This document shows, in pieces, positions 43,484-54,145 of a stretch of DNA of 64,000 bases. Origin of the DNA: Pseudoalteromonas holothuriae (lineage in GTDB: Bacteria > Pseudomonadota > Gammaproteobacteria > Enterobacterales > Alteromonadaceae); assembly GCF_945859825.1 (NCBI RefSeq), contig NZ_CAMAPC010000002.1, forward strand, positions 310,001 to 374,000, read 5' to 3'. Below the pieces are notes generated by a model, which saw nothing but the letters and a program-made list of their open reading frames with translations, had not been told where the DNA came from and ran no database searches. The stretch's first letter is position 1. Every line of letters starts with the position of its first letter. The position numbers and the translations under genes were made by a program.

Positions 43484-46123
43484 ATGGGCAAATCGCTAGT
43501 AATTGTAGAGTCTCCCGCGAAGGCAAAAACAATTAATAAATACTTAGGTAAGGACTTTGTCGTTAAGTCCAGTGTTGGGCATGTGCGTGACTTGCCGACT
43601 TCTGGTGCAGGAAAGACTAAAGGCTTGGCTACAAAAAGCCCAGCCGAAGTCAGAAAAATGTCACCTGAAGAGAAAGCCATTTATAAAAAAACCAAGGATT
43701 ACGTTAACTTAGTTGCACGTATGGGGATTGACCCAGAGAAAGGTTGGGAGCCCCATTACGAAGTACTGCCAGGCAAAGAAAAGGTTGTACAGGAACTTCA
43801 AAAGCTTGCAGAGAACGCTGACCATATCTATCTCGCAACCGATTTGGATAGAGAGGGGGAGGCAATTGCATGGCACCTTGAACAGATCATAGGTGGCGAT
43901 GAACAAAAATATAAGCGCGTTGTCTTTAACGAAATTACTAAAAATGCTATTCAACAAGCCTTTGAAGCGCCAGGTCAATTAAATACAGATATGGTGTATG
44001 CGCAGCAAACGCGTCGTTTCTTGGACCGTGTAGTTGGTTTTATGGTGTCACCTTTACTTTGGCAAAAAGTAGCACGAGGCTTGTCAGCAGGGCGTGTACA
44101 GTCGGTTGCTGTAAGGCTACTTGTTGAGCGCGAGCGAGAAATTAAAGCATTTATCCCCGAAGAGTTTTGGGATATTCATGCTGATGTTACTGCAAAAACA
44201 CAAGCAATTCGTTTAGAAGTAACCAAGTATCAAGGCAGTGCTTTTAAACCTGTTACAGAAGATCAAGCTATGGGTGCTGTAAAGGCACTTGAGCACTGTG
44301 ACTATAAAGTTGTTAAGGTTGAAGAAAAGCCAAGTAAGAGTAAACCAAGCGCACCATTTATTACTTCAACCATGCAACAAGCTGCGAGCACGCGCTTAGG
44401 GTATGGGGTGAAGAAAACCATGATGCTCGCTCAGCGGTTGTATGAAGCTGGTTATATTACCTATATGCGTACTGACTCAACGAACTTATCGAATGACGCG
44501 GTAGGCATGTGCCGAGACTATATTGGCGAGCAATTTGGTGACAAATATTTACCTGACAATCCAATAAAGTATAGCGCCAAAGAAAACGCTCAAGAAGCGC
44601 ACGAGGCAATACGTCCATCAGATGTGAATGTGTTATCTGGCCATGTTGAAGGCGTTGATGCCGATGCTAAAAAACTGTATGAACTCATTTGGCGTCAATT
44701 CGTAGCGTGTCAAATGATGCCTGCAGAATATGACTTAACAACCGTGACTGTTGGTGCTGATGATTACACTTTAAAGGCGAAAGGGCGGGTTATGCGTTTT
44801 GATGGTTGGACCAAAATTCAGCCTTCAGTTCGCAAGAAAAATGAAGAAGATCAGTCTCTTCCAGCAGTGGCTGTAGGTGATGTAATTAACTTAGTCGCAC
44901 TTGACCCGAAACAGCACTTTACCAAACCACCAGCACGTTTTAGCGAAGCAAGTTTAGTGAAAGAGCTAGAAAAACGAGGAATAGGTCGGCCATCAACATA
45001 TGCATCTATTATATCTACTATTCAAGATAGAGGATATGTACGGGTTGAAAGTCGTCGCTTTTTTGCGGAGAAGATGGGGGAGATTGTTACGGATCGTTTA
45101 GTTGAGAACTTTAACGATTTGATGAACTTCGACTTTACCGCAAAAATGGAAGACAGGTTAGATGACATCGCTGAAGGTGAGCGTGTTTGGACTCAAGTAC
45201 TTGATAAATTTTACGCTAATTTTTCAAAACAGTTAGAAGTTGCTGCTGGCGATGAAGGCGAAGGCGGCATGCGTCAAAATGTCATGGTTGAAACTGACAT
45301 TGACTGTCCGACATGTAGCCGAAAAATGGGGATTCGTACAGCTTCTACTGGCGTGTTTTTAGGGTGTACTGGTTATAACTTACCGCCTAAAGAGCGCTGT
45401 ACCACCACGATGAATTTGGTATCAGGAGATGAAGCAGTCGCCGCAGATGTTGAAGACGTTGAAACAGAAACTCTGATGCAAATGAAGCGCTGCCCAATCT
45501 GTGAAACAGCGATGGATTCTTATCTGATTGACGAAACTCGCAAGTTACATGTATGTGGTAACAACCCAGCCTGTCAAGGACATGTGGTTGAAAAAGGCAC
45601 GTTTAAGATAAAAGGCTACGACGGCCCCATTATCGAATGTGATAAATGTGGCTCTGATATGGAGTTGAAATCTGGCCGTTTCGGAAAGTATTTTGGTTGT
45701 AGTAGCGAGGAGTGTAAAAATACCCGTAAGTTACTTAAAAATGGTGAACCTGCGCCGCCAAAAGAAGACCCGGTGCATTTACCTGAACTAGAGTGTGAAA
45801 AGTCAGATGCTTATTTTGTCCTTCGTGATGGTGCATCAGGGATTTTCTTAGCTGCACATACCTTCCCTAAATCTAGAGAAACGCGTGCGCCAAAAGTGGC
45901 TGAATTGAAACGCTTTAGAGATAGGATCTCTCCTAAGTTTTATTATTTAGCCGATGCACCAGAGCAAGATGATGATGGGAACCTTGCTGTAATTCGTTAC
46001 TCAAGAAAAACCAAAAGCCAGTATGTTATGAGTGAGGTTGATGGCAAGGCAACTGGCTGGAAGGCAACTTATGATAACGGTAAGTGGGTGATAGAAACCA
46101 AAGCCACGAAAAAGAAAAAATAA
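43484..46123 (+). CDS. topA: DNA topoisomerase I
   Basis: 879 residues (E. coli 865). It relaxes negative supercoils through a transient 5'-phosphotyrosine. The Toprim domain opens the protein ([19 protein letters not shown]) with acidic DLDREGE; the active Tyr is in [11 protein letters not shown] (Y327). [13 protein letters not shown] is conserved. The C-terminal part carries three Cys4 zinc ribbons (CPTCSRKM..., CPICETAM..., CDKCGSDM...) and a basic tail (KATKKKK). Single gene with its own terminator. Confidence 0.97.
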   Translation: MGKSLVIVESPAKAKTINKYLGKDFVVKSSVGHVRDLPTSGAGKTKGLATKSPAEVRKMSPEEKAIYKKTKDYVNLVARMGIDPEKGWEPHYEVLPGKEKVVQELQKLAENADHIYLATDLDREGEAIAWHLEQIIGGDEQKYKRVVFNEITKNAIQQAFEAPGQLNTDMVYAQQTRRFLDRVVGFMVSPLLWQKVARGLSAGRVQSVAVRLLVEREREIKAFIPEEFWDIHADVTAKTQAIRLEVTKYQGSAFKPVTEDQAMGAVKALEHCDYKVVKVEEKPSKSKPSAPFITSTMQQAASTRLGYGVKKTMMLAQRLYEAGYITYMRTDSTNLSNDAVGMCRDYIGEQFGDKYLPDNPIKYSAKENAQEAHEAIRPSDVNVLSGHVEGVDADAKKLYELIWRQFVACQMMPAEYDLTTVTVGADDYTLKAKGRVMRFDGWTKIQPSVRKKNEEDQSLPAVAVGDVINLVALDPKQHFTKPPARFSEASLVKELEKRGIGRPSTYASIISTIQDRGYVRVESRRFFAEKMGEIVTDRLVENFNDLMNFDFTAKMEDRLDDIAEGERVWTQVLDKFYANFSKQLEVAAGDEGEGGMRQNVMVETDIDCPTCSRKMGIRTASTGVFLGCTGYNLPPKERCTTTMNLVSGDEAVAADVEDVETETLMQMKRCPICETAMDSYLIDETRKLHVCGNNPACQGHVVEKGTFKIKGYDGPIIECDKCGSDMELKSGRFGKYFGCSSEECKNTRKLLKNGEPAPPKEDPVHLPELECEKSDAYFVLRDGASGIFLAAHTFPKSRETRAPKVAELKRFRDRISPKFYYLADAPEQDDDGNLAVIRYSRKTKSQYVMSEVDGKATGWKATYDNGKWVIETKATKKKK

Positions 46124-46125
46124 TT

Positions 46126-46151
46126 AAAAAGCCGGGTTAACCCGGCTTTTT
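46126..46151. terminator. Bidirectional terminator after topA
   Basis: AAAAAGCCGGG-TTAA-CCCGGCTTTTT, serving topA and the convergent small gene. Confidence 0.93.
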
Positions 46152-46185
46152 AATGGCGTTTGAATGAAGCTGATAACCAGCTAAA

Positions 46186-46422
46186 TTACAATTTAATACT
46201 GCTAATAGCTCGATAGCCATCACTTGAAAGCTCGTCATTAACACAATTTAGTACATATTGATTTAGTTCGTTGGCTGCGACGTTATCGTCATTTGCCCAC
46301 TCTAAACACATTAGTGTAAACTCTCGGATTAATTCTTGAGGTGCAATTGTTTGTTCGTCAGCTAAGTTACTGGTGGTAACAAAAGCTAAAGCTGCGGTCA
46401 TGCCAAGAATTATGTTTTTCAT
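46186..46422 (-). CDS. Small exported protein of unknown function
   Basis: 78 residues. An SD-like AGG precedes the ATG at 46422. The first 22 residues or so (MKNIILGMTAALAFVTTSNLA) form a Sec signal peptide; the mature part is short, acidic and has two Cys (in TLMCLEWAND and YVLNCVNDELSS) that could form a disulfide in the periplasm. Not recognised. It is convergent with topA and shares its terminator, which supports its being a real gene. Confidence 0.7.
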   Translation of the reverse strand: MKNIILGMTAALAFVTTSNLADEQTIAPQELIREFTLMCLEWANDDNVAANELNQYVLNCVNDELSSDGYRAISSIKL

Positions 46423-46820
46423 TTTATTTGCCTGTAAGTTAATTAAACAACTACTTTTTAACCTAAATTTGGGGCATTGAAAAACAAAATTATTTGCTCG
46501 TCAAAAGTTGTAAAAGTTATGTATTTTTACCAGTTATGAATTAATTGAGTATCGCAGTATTATGTTGCCAAAAAGTACTAAGCATTGATAAGTTTGCTTG
46601 TGGTGTATCTAAGTATCGCGACCTGAATTTGTTATAGAGCAAAACGGGTGCAGTGTAAAATACCTTTTCTTAGGTGCTTGTTTTTACTCGTTATATGCTT
46701 AACAATAAGGGGTCTTTACGTTGAGTATCAATAGTGATTATTGGGCCAAAAAAGCGAGTTCATCACTTTGTTGAATAAGAAGAATCTTATTTAACCTTTA
46801 ATAATAGGTTTGTGTTTAAT
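46423..46820. other. Intergenic region, 398 bases, between divergent genes
   Basis: No coding frame. The only structure seen is a 7-bp inverted repeat AATAAGA-AGAA-TCTTATT (46774-46791), 30 bases before the amidotransferase start. Nothing else is recognised. Confidence 0.5.
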
Positions 46821-47585
46821 ATGTGTGAATTACTGGGCATGTCTGCGAATGTCCCAACAGATATTTGCTTTAGTTTTTCTGGACTGCTAGAGCGTGGAGG
46901 TAACACTGGGCCGCATAAAGATGGCTGGGGTATTACTTTTTATGAAGGCAAAGGTTGTAGAACGTTTAAAGACCCAGAACCAAGCTGTGAGTCTGAAATT
47001 GCTAAGTTAGTTAAAGCTTACCCAATAAAAAGCGTATCGGTTATTAGCCACATTCGCCAAGGAAACAGAGGGCGTGTGTGTTTAGAAAATACTCATCCTT
47101 TTACGCGTGAGTTATGGGGGAGAGAGATCACTTATGCACACAACGGCCAACTATCAAACTATAGCGATTTGAAGCCTGAATTTTATCGACCAGTGGGAAA
47201 TACGGACAGCGAGCTCGCGTTTTGTTGGCTATTAGATCAAATTAGGAAAAAATATCCTAAGCGCCCCTCTAATATGGCATCTGTGTTCAGATATGTAGCA
47301 AAATTAGCGAATACACTAAGATCGAAAGGGGTCTTTAACATGCTGCTTTCTGATGGCGTGTATGTACTTGCATATTGCACTAATAATTTGCACTGGATCA
47401 CGCGCAGAGCGCCGTTTGGTAAAGCAACCTTGATCGATGCAGATATGGTTGTTGATTTTCAAAAAGAGACCACTCCAAACGACGTTGTTACAGTGATTGC
47501 AACTCGTCCTTTGACCAATGATGAGCAATGGCAGAAAATGTCTGAAGGGGAGTTTGTGTTGTTCAAAATGGGTGAAAAAATTTAA
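46821..47585 (+). CDS. Class II glutamine amidotransferase, YafJ type
   Basis: 254 residues. The start must be the ATG at 46821 so that Cys2 (MCELLGMSANVPTDICFSF) becomes the N-terminal nucleophile after Met removal; an earlier in-frame start would bury it. The Ntn-hydrolase glutaminase motifs are HKDGWGITFYEG, SHIRQGNRG, ENTHPFTRE, YAHNGQLSNY and GNTDSELAFC. YafJ-like proteins are glutaminase domains without an attached synthase; the ammonia acceptor is not known. It is a single gene facing DUF3108. Confidence 0.92.
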   Translation: MCELLGMSANVPTDICFSFSGLLERGGNTGPHKDGWGITFYEGKGCRTFKDPEPSCESEIAKLVKAYPIKSVSVISHIRQGNRGRVCLENTHPFTRELWGREITYAHNGQLSNYSDLKPEFYRPVGNTDSELAFCWLLDQIRKKYPKRPSNMASVFRYVAKLANTLRSKGVFNMLLSDGVYVLAYCTNNLHWITRRAPFGKATLIDADMVVDFQKETTPNDVVTVIATRPLTNDEQWQKMSEGEFVLFKMGEKI

Positions 47586-47598
47586 TGTAGCTTGATAA

Positions 47599-47630
47599 AT
47601 GAGGTAACCAAGCATTACTGGCTACCTCAT
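47599..47630. terminator. Long hairpin between convergent genes
   Basis: ATGAGGTAACCA, loop AGCATTAC, TGGCTACCTCAT: 12-bp stem with one mismatch, extended outward by AGCTT/AAGCT. No U-tract on either strand. Confidence 0.55.
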
Positions 47631-47635
47631 AAGCT

Positions 47636-48388
47636 CTACATTGTTACTTGCTTCTCATATTTTGTTAATTGCACTTGAAACTGCTCAATGCCTTCTTTTC
47701 CCTTGTACATCTTTACAACCATGTAATCATATTCAGGGGCTAACCAAACGGTAGCTTGACGCTTATCATTATCGTACACACGTTTAATACGAATCGTCTC
47801 AACATTACCAATCGGTAAAGTGATGGTTTCTTTACCATCGACTACAAAGTCATATGTGCGCTGGTTACCCTTTTTATCAATGATAGGGTAGCTAAACTTT
47901 TGTTTACCGGCTTTTAAATCATTACGAAGTTGTACTTGATAAGTGAGTAAATCTTGCTGCTGTACTAGCCACTTAACATCCAGTGGGTATTTGTCTTGGT
48001 TTGACATAACAGCTTGGTTTTTATGATCAAAGGTGATCTTATAATCTCTATCTGGGCCCGTACCAGTGCGGATCATTGAATATTCTATTGGGCTGGGTTT
48101 AGCGTCATGTATTTTGAATAGAGACGTTTCCTCTCTCTCGTCTGAGAAAATCATCCATTCAATATCACTTTTGTATTTTAGTTGATATATATCTACGTCA
48201 ATTTGTTTGAGTTCACGATAGGCTATGCCTTGTACTGAACCTTTGCGAGAAATTTGATATTCTGCATTATACGGTGTAAGGGGGTTTGCTATAAGTGAGC
48301 AGGAAAAAATAGCGCTTAAGCCAATTAGCCAAACGCATATTTTATTATTTTGGGTAAGTTGCGCCTTGGGCTGGAAGGGGTTGGTCAT
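47636..48388 (-). CDS. Exported DUF3108 protein
   Basis: 250 residues from the ATG at 48388 (MTNPFQPKAQLTQNNKI); another Met four codons earlier is possible. The N-terminus overlaps the end of purN by 44 bases in a different frame. A signal peptide (KICVWLIGLSAIFSCSLIA, cut near 38) directs it to the periplasm. The mature part (YNAEYQISRKGSVQGIAYRELK..., WLAPEYDYMVVKMYKGKEG) matches the DUF3108 family, beta-rich and of unknown function. The gene order purM-purN-DUF3108 suggests co-transcription, although a functional link with purine synthesis is not obvious. Confidence 0.88.
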   Translation of the reverse strand: MTNPFQPKAQLTQNNKICVWLIGLSAIFSCSLIANPLTPYNAEYQISRKGSVQGIAYRELKQIDVDIYQLKYKSDIEWMIFSDEREETSLFKIHDAKPSPIEYSMIRTGTGPDRDYKITFDHKNQAVMSNQDKYPLDVKWLVQQQDLLTYQVQLRNDLKAGKQKFSYPIIDKKGNQRTYDFVVDGKETITLPIGNVETIRIKRVYDNDKRQATVWLAPEYDYMVVKMYKGKEGIEQFQVQLTKYEKQVTM

Positions 48389-48992
48389 CAAAAATGGCAT
48401 AATCTGCTTCCATAGTTAGTCTGTGTTCGCTGAACCACTGGACCACCAAAGGATAGATAATATGTTCTTGTTCGTGAACCCGCTGTGCCAGTGTGTCAGC
48501 AGTGTCGTCAGCTAAGATAGGTACCTTAGCTTGCAGAACTACTGGACCACCGTCTAGCTCTTCCGTTACAAAGTGTACACTAACACCATGAACGTCGTCC
48601 TTTGCATCTATTGCTCTTTGATGGGTATTCAGCCCTTGATACTTAGGCAACAAAGATGGATGAATGTTCAACATTTTCCCATTAAATTTTTGCACTAAGT
48701 CAGGACTTAGAATACGCATAAATCCAGCTAATACAACTAAATCTGGATTAAAAGAGTCAATTAAAGATGCCAATTCAACGTCATAGTCTTCACGTGTAGC
48801 AAATGTTTTGTGGCTTAAAACGCGCGTGTTTATACCAGCGTTGGCAGCGCGAGTTAAGCCATATGCATTGTCTTTGTTACTGATAACAGCAACTACCTCG
48901 CCTTTAATCTGATTACTCTGGCAAGCATTAATAATTGCTTGTAGGTTTGAACCACTTCCAGAGATCAATACAACTAAGCGAGTGTTTGACAT
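48345..48992 (-). CDS. purN: Phosphoribosylglycinamide formyltransferase
   Basis: 215 residues. It transfers a formyl group from 10-formyl-THF to GAR, step three of purine synthesis. Motifs: LVVLISGSGSNLQAII (start), LAGFMRILSP, and the active-site NIHPSLLPKYQGLNTHQRAI with N, H and, later, D in VHFVTEELDGGPVVLQ. Its ATG overlaps the purM stop by one base. E. coli PurN is 212 residues. Its end overlaps the start of DUF3108. Confidence 0.96.
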   Translation of the reverse strand: MSNTRLVVLISGSGSNLQAIINACQSNQIKGEVVAVISNKDNAYGLTRAANAGINTRVLSHKTFATREDYDVELASLIDSFNPDLVVLAGFMRILSPDLVQKFNGKMLNIHPSLLPKYQGLNTHQRAIDAKDDVHGVSVHFVTEELDGGPVVLQAKVPILADDTADTLAQRVHEQEHIIYPLVVQWFSEHRLTMEADYAIFDDQPLPAQGATYPK

Positions 48993-50044
48993 TAGGCTTT
49001 ACCACCTACAATTTCTACTTGTTCTTCACCTGCGGCTGAATCTTGAATTTCACCAATGTGCCAAGCTTGCTCACCTTGTGCAGATAAAATTTCTAAGCTT
49101 TGTGCTAATTTATCAGCAGGTACTACTAAAATCATACCAACACCACAGTTGAAGGTGCGGTACATCTCATGTGTGCTGATGTTGCCATTATCCTGTAGCC
49201 AGTTGAAAATGACTGGCCATTGCCAGCTATCGCCTTTAACCACTGCTTTTGCAGACTCAGGTAAAACGCGAGGAATATTTTCCCAAAAGCCACCACCGGT
49301 GATGTGAGATAGAGCATGCACGTCAACATGTTGCAGTAACTCTAAAATAGACTTTACGTAGATACGAGTTGGCTCTAGTAAATGCTCTCCTAAGGTTTTA
49401 CCTTCAAATTCAGAATGTGTGTCGGCACCTGATACTTCTAATACTTTACGAATTAATGAGTAGCCATTAGAGTGCGGACCACTAGATGCAAGTGCAATTA
49501 ATTGATCACCTGCTGCTACTTTAGTGCCATCTATAATTTTTGATTTTTCAACCACGCCAGTACAAAAACCAGCCATGTCATAGTCGTCGCCTTCATACAT
49601 GCCTGGCATTTCAGCCGTTTCACCACCAATGAGTGCACAACCAGACAATTCGCAGCCTTTGCCAATACCAGTTACTACATCAGCGGCAACATCTACATCT
49701 AATTTACCGGTTGCATAGTAGTCCAAGAAAAATAGGGGTTCTGCACCTTGGACAATTAAGTCGTTCACACACATAGCAACTAGGTCGATACCCACTGTGT
49801 CGTGTTTTTTCAAATCGATAGCGAGACGAAGTTTAGTGCCTACACCATCTGTGCCAGCGACGAGTACAGGCTCTTTGTAACCCGTTGGAAGTTCGCATAG
49901 TGCGCCAAAACCACCGATCCCGCCCATAACTTCTGGACGACGGGTTTTTTTCACTACGCCTTTAATGCGCTCTACCAATGCATTGCCTGCATCGATATCT
50001 ACGCCTGCGTCTTTGTAGCTAAGAGACTGTTTTTGTTCGCTCAC
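48992..50044 (-). CDS. purM: Phosphoribosylformylglycinamidine cyclo-ligase
   Basis: 350 residues (E. coli 345). It closes the imidazole ring to form AIR. Signature blocks: [64 protein letters not shown], and [17 protein letters not shown]. It is the first gene of purM-purN-DUF3108. I could not identify a PurR operator in the 306 bases upstream. Confidence 0.97.
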   Translation of the reverse strand: MSEQKQSLSYKDAGVDIDAGNALVERIKGVVKKTRRPEVMGGIGGFGALCELPTGYKEPVLVAGTDGVGTKLRLAIDLKKHDTVGIDLVAMCVNDLIVQGAEPLFFLDYYATGKLDVDVAADVVTGIGKGCELSGCALIGGETAEMPGMYEGDDYDMAGFCTGVVEKSKIIDGTKVAAGDQLIALASSGPHSNGYSLIRKVLEVSGADTHSEFEGKTLGEHLLEPTRIYVKSILELLQHVDVHALSHITGGGFWENIPRVLPESAKAVVKGDSWQWPVIFNWLQDNGNISTHEMYRTFNCGVGMILVVPADKLAQSLEILSAQGEQAWHIGEIQDSAAGEEQVEIVGGKA

Positions 50045-50350
50045 AGGTTTTCCTCAAATTGCTTTATGGGTTGCTTAGAAACGCGCGTATTTTACAACAA
50101 TTGCCCATATGGGGCTAGTTGAATTATTACTTAACCTGAACTCAAGATAATGAATATGAAAAAAGGTATAAAATCATATTATTACTGAGGCTGAGACTTT
50201 AATGCAGTTATGCCCTAAAAAAAGGGGTGGTCGCATTTCTAAGTTCAAGTTACTTGATTTGAGGTGTCGACATTATAGGGTTTGAGGCCAAAGGGCGGGT
50301 GAATGTTCCTACCCTTTAGACGTTTATAATTGAATGTAGTATGGCCTTAA
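50045..50350. other. Intergenic region, 306 bases, between purM and cmoB
   Basis: It must contain the purM promoter and the end of the cmoA-cmoB transcript. A palindrome TCAAGT-T-ACTTGA is at 50245-50257 and an imperfect hairpin with AAAGGG/CCCTTT arms near 50289-50320. No gene, no PurR box recognised. Confidence 0.5.
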
Positions 50351-51319
50351 TTACGCTTTAGCTATTAAGATCGCCCGCAGTGGTGCAGGATAACCTTCAA
50401 TAGTTTTACTCACATCATTGGGGTCTAAAAAGTCAGCTAGTGACTCAGTTTGCATCCACTGAGTACGACGTTGCTCATCCAAAGATGTACTCTCTTCATT
50501 CACTACTTTTATATCTTTAAAGCCAACGCGATCGAGCCATAGAGTTAATGCTGCAGTGCTTGGAATAAACCATACATTTCGCATTTTTGCGTAGCGATCA
50601 GTTGGTACTAGCACAGTGTTAACGTCACCTTCAATTACAAGGGTTTCTAACACTAATTCTCCACCTGGGCGTAATTGCGATTTCAGCTGGGCTAAAAAGT
50701 CGATAGGAGAGCGGCGATGATATAACACGCCCATAGAAAATACGGTATCAAACGTTTTTAACTGCGGTAGTTGTTCTACACCCAGCGGCAATAAATGCAC
50801 ATTAGAGTCGGGGTTGAAATGCTTGATTGCTTGGAATTGAGATAAAAATAAATCAGATGGGTCAATACCGACAACAAACTCAGCACCTGCGCCACGCATA
50901 CGCCATAGGTGATAGCCTGAGCCACAGCCGATATCAAGTACTGTTCTGCCATGTAGACTGCTGATGTGAGGTACTAAGCGATCCCACTTCCAATCACTGC
51001 GCCACTCAGTATCAATATCAATACCATGAATACAAAATGGGCCTTTACGCCATGGCATCATTCTTTTAAGTAGGTGTGCTAATTGCTTTTTGTGACCATC
51101 AGAGAGCTCTTCAGCTAGACCGAACTCAACTTTATCTTCAAGATTAATGTGGTCAGTATTTGATTGGGGTAAATTTTTAAGTACTTTTTCCCATTGCGGC
51201 CAATCGCCATGCTGGGCTTCATTTTGCCAGTGTGTTAACTGTGCAGGTAATGTATCCAACCAGTGACTTAATTGGCTTTTAGCTATGGCAGCATAGAAAT
51301 CTGTAAACCAAGTGTGCAT
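50351..51319 (-). CDS. cmoB: tRNA U34 carboxymethyltransferase CmoB
   Basis: 322 residues (E. coli 323); SD CGGAG. CmoB transfers the carboxymethyl group of carboxy-SAM to 5-hydroxyuridine at tRNA position 34. SAM-fold motif [15 protein letters not shown]; other conserved blocks are [41 protein letters not shown] and [19 protein letters not shown]. It begins 10 bases after cmoA, with which it forms an operon. Confidence 0.96.
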   Translation of the reverse strand: MHTWFTDFYAAIAKSQLSHWLDTLPAQLTHWQNEAQHGDWPQWEKVLKNLPQSNTDHINLEDKVEFGLAEELSDGHKKQLAHLLKRMMPWRKGPFCIHGIDIDTEWRSDWKWDRLVPHISSLHGRTVLDIGCGSGYHLWRMRGAGAEFVVGIDPSDLFLSQFQAIKHFNPDSNVHLLPLGVEQLPQLKTFDTVFSMGVLYHRRSPIDFLAQLKSQLRPGGELVLETLVIEGDVNTVLVPTDRYAKMRNVWFIPSTAALTLWLDRVGFKDIKVVNEESTSLDEQRRTQWMQTESLADFLDPNDVSKTIEGYPAPLRAILIAKA

Positions 51320-51329
51320 TTTTTCTCCG

Positions 51330-52055
51330 TTACTTAATTGCTACCATTGAGCAAAAGTTAAAACATTGGTACCAAACTTGTGTTTGGGTAAAACCAATTT
51401 CATTTAAACGTGCAAGGTGTGTGCTTAAACTATCGGGGCGCATGACGTTTTCTATGGCCGTCCGCTTTTGGCTAATTTCAAGTTCAGAATAGCCATTATG
51501 ACGCTTAAAATCATGGTGAAGATCAATAAGTAGGTTATCTTGTTGATCGCTTTCGCCTATAATTTTTTCACTCAGTAAAATCACGCCACCAGGTTTTAAT
51601 CCATTATAAATATTGGTTAATACTGCGAGGCGTTGATCTTGTGGAATAAACTGTAAGGTAAAGTTCATTGCAACAACACTTGCATCGTTAATTGTCAAAT
51701 CAGTGATGTCACCTAATTGTACGTCAACGGGTACATCTGATTTAAAGCCGCCTAAATGCATTTTACAGCGCTCAACCATCGCTTGAGAATTATCAACAGC
51801 GATGATTTGGCAGTTTTCTTTTGCGATGTTTCTACGCATGCTTAACGTTACGGCACCTAATGAGCACCCTAAGTCATACAATTTAGAGTTACTTTGCGCA
51901 AATTGACCTGCTAATTTACCCATAGTGCTCACTATGGTTGCATAACCAGGCACTGAGCGTTGGATCATATCAGGGAACACTTCAACGACATTAGCATCAA
52001 AACTAAAGTCTTTCACTCGTTGCTCTGTGGCATAAATACCGTCTTTGCCAGTCAC
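51330..52055 (-). CDS. cmoA: Carboxy-SAM synthase CmoA
   Basis: 241 residues from a GTG at 52055. CmoA makes carboxy-S-adenosylmethionine from SAM and prephenate for CmoB. Motifs: [23 protein letters not shown] at the N-terminus, [16 protein letters not shown] (SAM binding) and [15 protein letters not shown]. The operon cmoA-cmoB is standard in gammaproteobacteria. It diverges from the DUF3334 gene with 116 bases between them. Confidence 0.96.
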   Translation of the reverse strand: MTGKDGIYATEQRVKDFSFDANVVEVFPDMIQRSVPGYATIVSTMGKLAGQFAQSNSKLYDLGCSLGAVTLSMRRNIAKENCQIIAVDNSQAMVERCKMHLGGFKSDVPVDVQLGDITDLTINDASVVAMNFTLQFIPQDQRLAVLTNIYNGLKPGGVILLSEKIIGESDQQDNLLIDLHHDFKRHNGYSELEISQKRTAIENVMRPDSLSTHLARLNEIGFTQTQVWYQCFNFCSMVAIK

Positions 52056-52171
52056 GTTTTTGTCTCTCTTGCCAAATAATCTTACTATTTTAACATTTTA
52101 TGCTGGATAGTCAGTGATAAATTCAGTAGCTTGGCTACTATTAATGATAAGAAGTAAAAAAGAGACAAATA

Positions 52172-52858
52172 ATGGCGAGAAATAAAGTGGTTAGTACCGA
52201 AGATATTTTATCAACTTTGTGTAATTCAGTGACAGAAGTGCTTTCTTCTGCAAGTGGCAATCAAATTGCGTACTCAGCAATGGTACAAAAAATAACCCGC
52301 ACTTGTATGAGACCGGATATTGGGTGTTTTGTACTGTTTGATGGTGGCTTTACAGGTCTAGTGGTAACGAATTTTACATCGCAATCAGCGATGGAGATTT
52401 ACCAAGACTATATGCGTAACATGGGTATGCCAGAAGGTGAAATTGCGACGAGTCACCTCTCAGACGATGTATCTAATGTGATGGGTGAGTTGATGAACCA
52501 AATTGTTGGCGACTTTACAAGCAAAGTACGAGAGCAATTACATACCTCTATTACACAAAACCAGCCTAAGATGATGGCAATCAACAAGCAGGTGCAAATT
52601 TCAGTTGATACCACAATGGATCGTCCACAGGCTCGTCGTGTAACTTTTACTACACAAAGTCAAAATATATTCTATCTTGAGTTAGCAATGGACAAAACTG
52701 AGTTTATTAAACTTCATGATTTTGATATTGCTGAAGCTGTTGACCCTGACACAATCATAGAAAATCAAGCTACAAAGTCAAAGCAAGATGCAAAAGCAAA
52801 AAAGCAGGCTGCTGATGATTCGGCAGATGATGATTTTATGTCGGAGTTGGGTCTTTAA
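52172..52858 (+). CDS. DUF3334 family protein, CheX-like
   Basis: 228 residues. The protein matches the DUF3334 family found in Shewanella, Vibrio and relatives (MVQKITRTCMRPDIGCFVLFDGGFTGLVVTNF, then NVMGELMNQIVGDFTSKV). The E-x2-N-x3-G pattern in GELMNQIVG is that of CheX/CheC phosphatases of the chemotaxis system, so a role in dephosphorylating a response regulator or in flagellar behaviour is plausible but untested. The tail is Lys/Asp-rich and ends DDDFMSELGL. The flippase gene starts 15 bases later. Confidence 0.85.
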   Translation: MARNKVVSTEDILSTLCNSVTEVLSSASGNQIAYSAMVQKITRTCMRPDIGCFVLFDGGFTGLVVTNFTSQSAMEIYQDYMRNMGMPEGEIATSHLSDDVSNVMGELMNQIVGDFTSKVREQLHTSITQNQPKMMAINKQVQISVDTTMDRPQARRVTFTTQSQNIFYLELAMDKTEFIKLHDFDIAEAVDPDTIIENQATKSKQDAKAKKQAADDSADDDFMSELGL

Positions 52859-52873
52859 AATAGCATAACTTTC

Positions 52874-54145
52874 GTGACCGTTTTAAAACATGTGTTTTCT
52901 TTAGCCACCTTTACAGGGCTAAATCATATAAGCAGGGTGATTATGACCCTGCTACTTGCCAAATTTATGGGCGCCGAACATTTTGGTACATTCGCTGTCT
53001 TACTGGCACTTTGTGAAGTACTCTTGCTGCCGGCAAGTATGGGTTTTGCATCATCTCTTATGCGCTTAGCACATCCGTTATACAAAAATCATCAGCATGC
53101 CTTATTACAAGGTTTAAAGCGTGTTTACCTTGGCGCTGCAGTTAGTTTTGGATTGATTTTTGTCGCCATGGTGCTTATTGGCTATAGGTTAGCCTCCCCT
53201 CAGGCGCTTGCCAACGAGCATTTAGAATACCTGCTGCTCATAGTCCCGTTAGGTGCGATAATGCAATGCCAAGCTTCGTTTTTAATTGCTGTGGATGCAA
53301 AGCGTCGTGGACTATTAACTCAGCAATCTTTGTTTGAAATTTTAACGGCAATAACGTGTGCGTTTTTATACTTTAAGCTGGGGCAACTGCATCTTGAAAT
53401 AGTTTGTCAGGCGCTCGTCGTCAGTATAAGTTGTGTTGTTGTATCGCAGTTTGTACTTATATTTCCTTTGCTTAAAAAGCACAAGCCAGCTTATCAAACT
53501 AGGCATTGGTGTAGTTCATCTTTACGGTTACTGGCAAGCGGAGCCGGGGTAGCGCTGGTGGCTAAACTAGACGTATTACTGGTTCATCATTGGCTTGGTC
53601 CCAAGGCGGTGAGTGTATTTTATCCAGCCGTGGTGATTGCAGGTTTAATGGCAATTTTGTCTAATGCGTTTGGTCTGGTTTTAAAACCCATGCTGTTAAA
53701 AGCACGAGTAGATGCTATTGAAGTTAGTCATTTGATGCGCTTATTTTGGGGGTGTAATTTTGTTTTTGCTGCTTTATTGGCGGCAGCTGCTTATCCGTTA
53801 TTGGCTTTATACAATGAGCCACAATTAGAGTCAGGACACACTTTGCTGCTTATTTTACTGCTCGCACAGCTTGTGACTCCGCTTAGAGTATGTGCAAGTA
53901 GTGCAATTAATCTAGTTGGAGAACCGTTGTATAACCTATGGGTGTTGCTATTTGCGACTACGGTAACGGTATTACTCGCTTGGTATCTGCAAAATCATTA
54001 TGGGTTGATTGGCATAGTTTGGGCATTTTGTTTTGGCTTTGTACTAGGTGCCGTAATTAGGGCTTGGCTAGTATTTAAGCAAGGGTATTTAAACTTAAGC
54101 TGCATATTTAGTTTAAGTAGTCAGTCAGTAAAAGCTCAGTTGTAA
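52874..54145 (+). CDS. Polysaccharide flippase family protein (MATE/Wzx fold)
   Basis: 423 residues from a GTG, with no strong Shine-Dalgarno; it may be translated by coupling to DUF3334, 15 bases upstream. About twelve membrane helices. The N-terminus VFSLATFTGLNHISRVIMTLLLAKFMGAEHFGTFAVLL is typical of Wzx/PST oligosaccharide flippases, which move undecaprenyl-linked saccharides across the inner membrane. No glycosyltransferase or other polysaccharide gene is nearby, so its substrate is a puzzle. Its last 21 bases overlap the convergent YgjP gene. Confidence 0.82.
   Translation: MTVLKHVFSLATFTGLNHISRVIMTLLLAKFMGAEHFGTFAVLLALCEVLLLPASMGFASSLMRLAHPLYKNHQHALLQGLKRVYLGAAVSFGLIFVAMVLIGYRLASPQALANEHLEYLLLIVPLGAIMQCQASFLIAVDAKRRGLLTQQSLFEILTAITCAFLYFKLGQLHLEIVCQALVVSISCVVVSQFVLIFPLLKKHKPAYQTRHWCSSSLRLLASGAGVALVAKLDVLLVHHWLGPKAVSVFYPAVVIAGLMAILSNAFGLVLKPMLLKARVDAIEVSHLMRLFWGCNFVFAALLAAAAYPLLALYNEPQLESGHTLLLILLLAQLVTPLRVCASSAINLVGEPLYNLWVLLFATTVTVLLAWYLQNHYGLIGIVWAFCFGFVLGAVIRAWLVFKQGYLNLSCIFSLSSQSVKAQL

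Noticed and set aside
50045-50350. PurR operator before purM
   Set aside because: No sequence near ACGCAAACGTTTTCGT was visible; the palindrome at 50245-50257 does not match it.
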